DNA from: DATFKA01 sp042095835
GTDB lineage: Bacteria > Bacteroidota > Bacteroidia > Chitinophagales > Saprospiraceae
Direction of reading: 5' to 3'
Assembly: GCA_042095835.1 (NCBI GenBank)
Contig: JBELML010000101.1
Coordinates: forward strand, 1-24,181
DNA: 24,181 nt
Shown here in pieces: positions 24,164 through 24,181 of this stretch (position 1 is the first letter of the stretch; each line of letters opens with the position of its first letter). The position numbers and the translations under genes are program-made. The notes under the pieces are model-generated. The model made no database searches. It saw only the letters and a list, made by a program, of their open reading frames with translations, and was not told the DNA's origin.

Positions 24164-24181
24164 ATGGTCCGCCCTAAGCAA
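24164..24181 (+). CDS. Start of a divergent gene, possibly a TetR-family regulator (partial)
   Basis: Only six codons are in the window: ATG then Val-Arg-Pro-Lys-Gln. The start MVRPKQ is typical of a group of TetR-family regulators (M-x-R-P-K/R before the first helix). The gene is divergent from an acyl-CoA enzyme and directly downstream of an operator-like dyad, which fits an autoregulated repressor of that operon. Six residues are very little evidence, so the call is tentative. Confidence 0.25.

Noticed and set aside
1..24181. CRISPR arrays, tRNA or rRNA genes, prophage or defence genes
   Set aside because: No regularly spaced repeats, cloverleaf or rRNA signatures, and no phage, toxin or nuclease genes were seen on either strand.

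Overview
This window is chromosomal DNA from a member of the Bacteroidota, most likely Saprospiria (Lewinella/Haliscomenobacter-like). Two proteins end in C-terminal sorting domains of the type IX secretion system (T9SS). The dockerin-like module of the peroxidase has a form I associate with Saprospiria. Several genes carry the Bacteroidota promoter (TTG near -33, TAnnTTTG near -7), and Shine-Dalgarno sequences are largely absent. The class-level assignment is inference; the phylum is well supported.

Layout. An AraC-family regulator and uvrA lie on the minus strand (5-3779), uvrA with a textbook promoter. Two plus-strand envelope genes follow (4007-5435): a Lys/Glu-rich exported coiled-coil protein with three copies of a short motif, and a DUF2911 lipoprotein. 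A strong bidirectional terminator separates them from a minus-strand lipoprotein methyltransferase (5508-6248) and prfC (release factor 3, 6444-8024). Next on the minus strand is a 969-residue exported haem peroxidase with dockerin-like, cohesin-like and T9SS sorting domains (8491-11400). The 789-bp divergent gap beyond it (11401-12189) holds an orphan intrinsic terminator preceded by stacked hairpins and a TAnnTTTG element, which I read as a candidate structured small RNA or attenuator leader. Downstream on the plus strand, a large outer-membrane beta-barrel protein and a T9SS-exported metzincin protease are 32 bp apart and form a likely operon (12190-19361).

The protease operon and the convergent FAD/Fe-S D-2-hydroxyacid dehydrogenase gene (19749-22700) are separated by a perfect 17-bp-stem terminator. 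Next to it is a 255-bp non-coding element with 14-bp perfect terminal inverted repeats and a 7-bp target-site duplication, that is, a MITE. Its target duplication contains the stop codon of the dehydrogenase. Upstream of that gene is a 3-hydroxyacyl-CoA dehydrogenase (22798-23955), then a nested palindrome and the first six codons of a divergent gene that may encode a TetR-type regulator.

Most genes are housekeeping or envelope functions. The parts most worth a second look are the MITE at the stop codon, the orphan structured RNA, the nested dyad at the right edge, and the three-motif exported coiled-coil protein. I see no CRISPR array, tRNA, rRNA, prophage or defence system.
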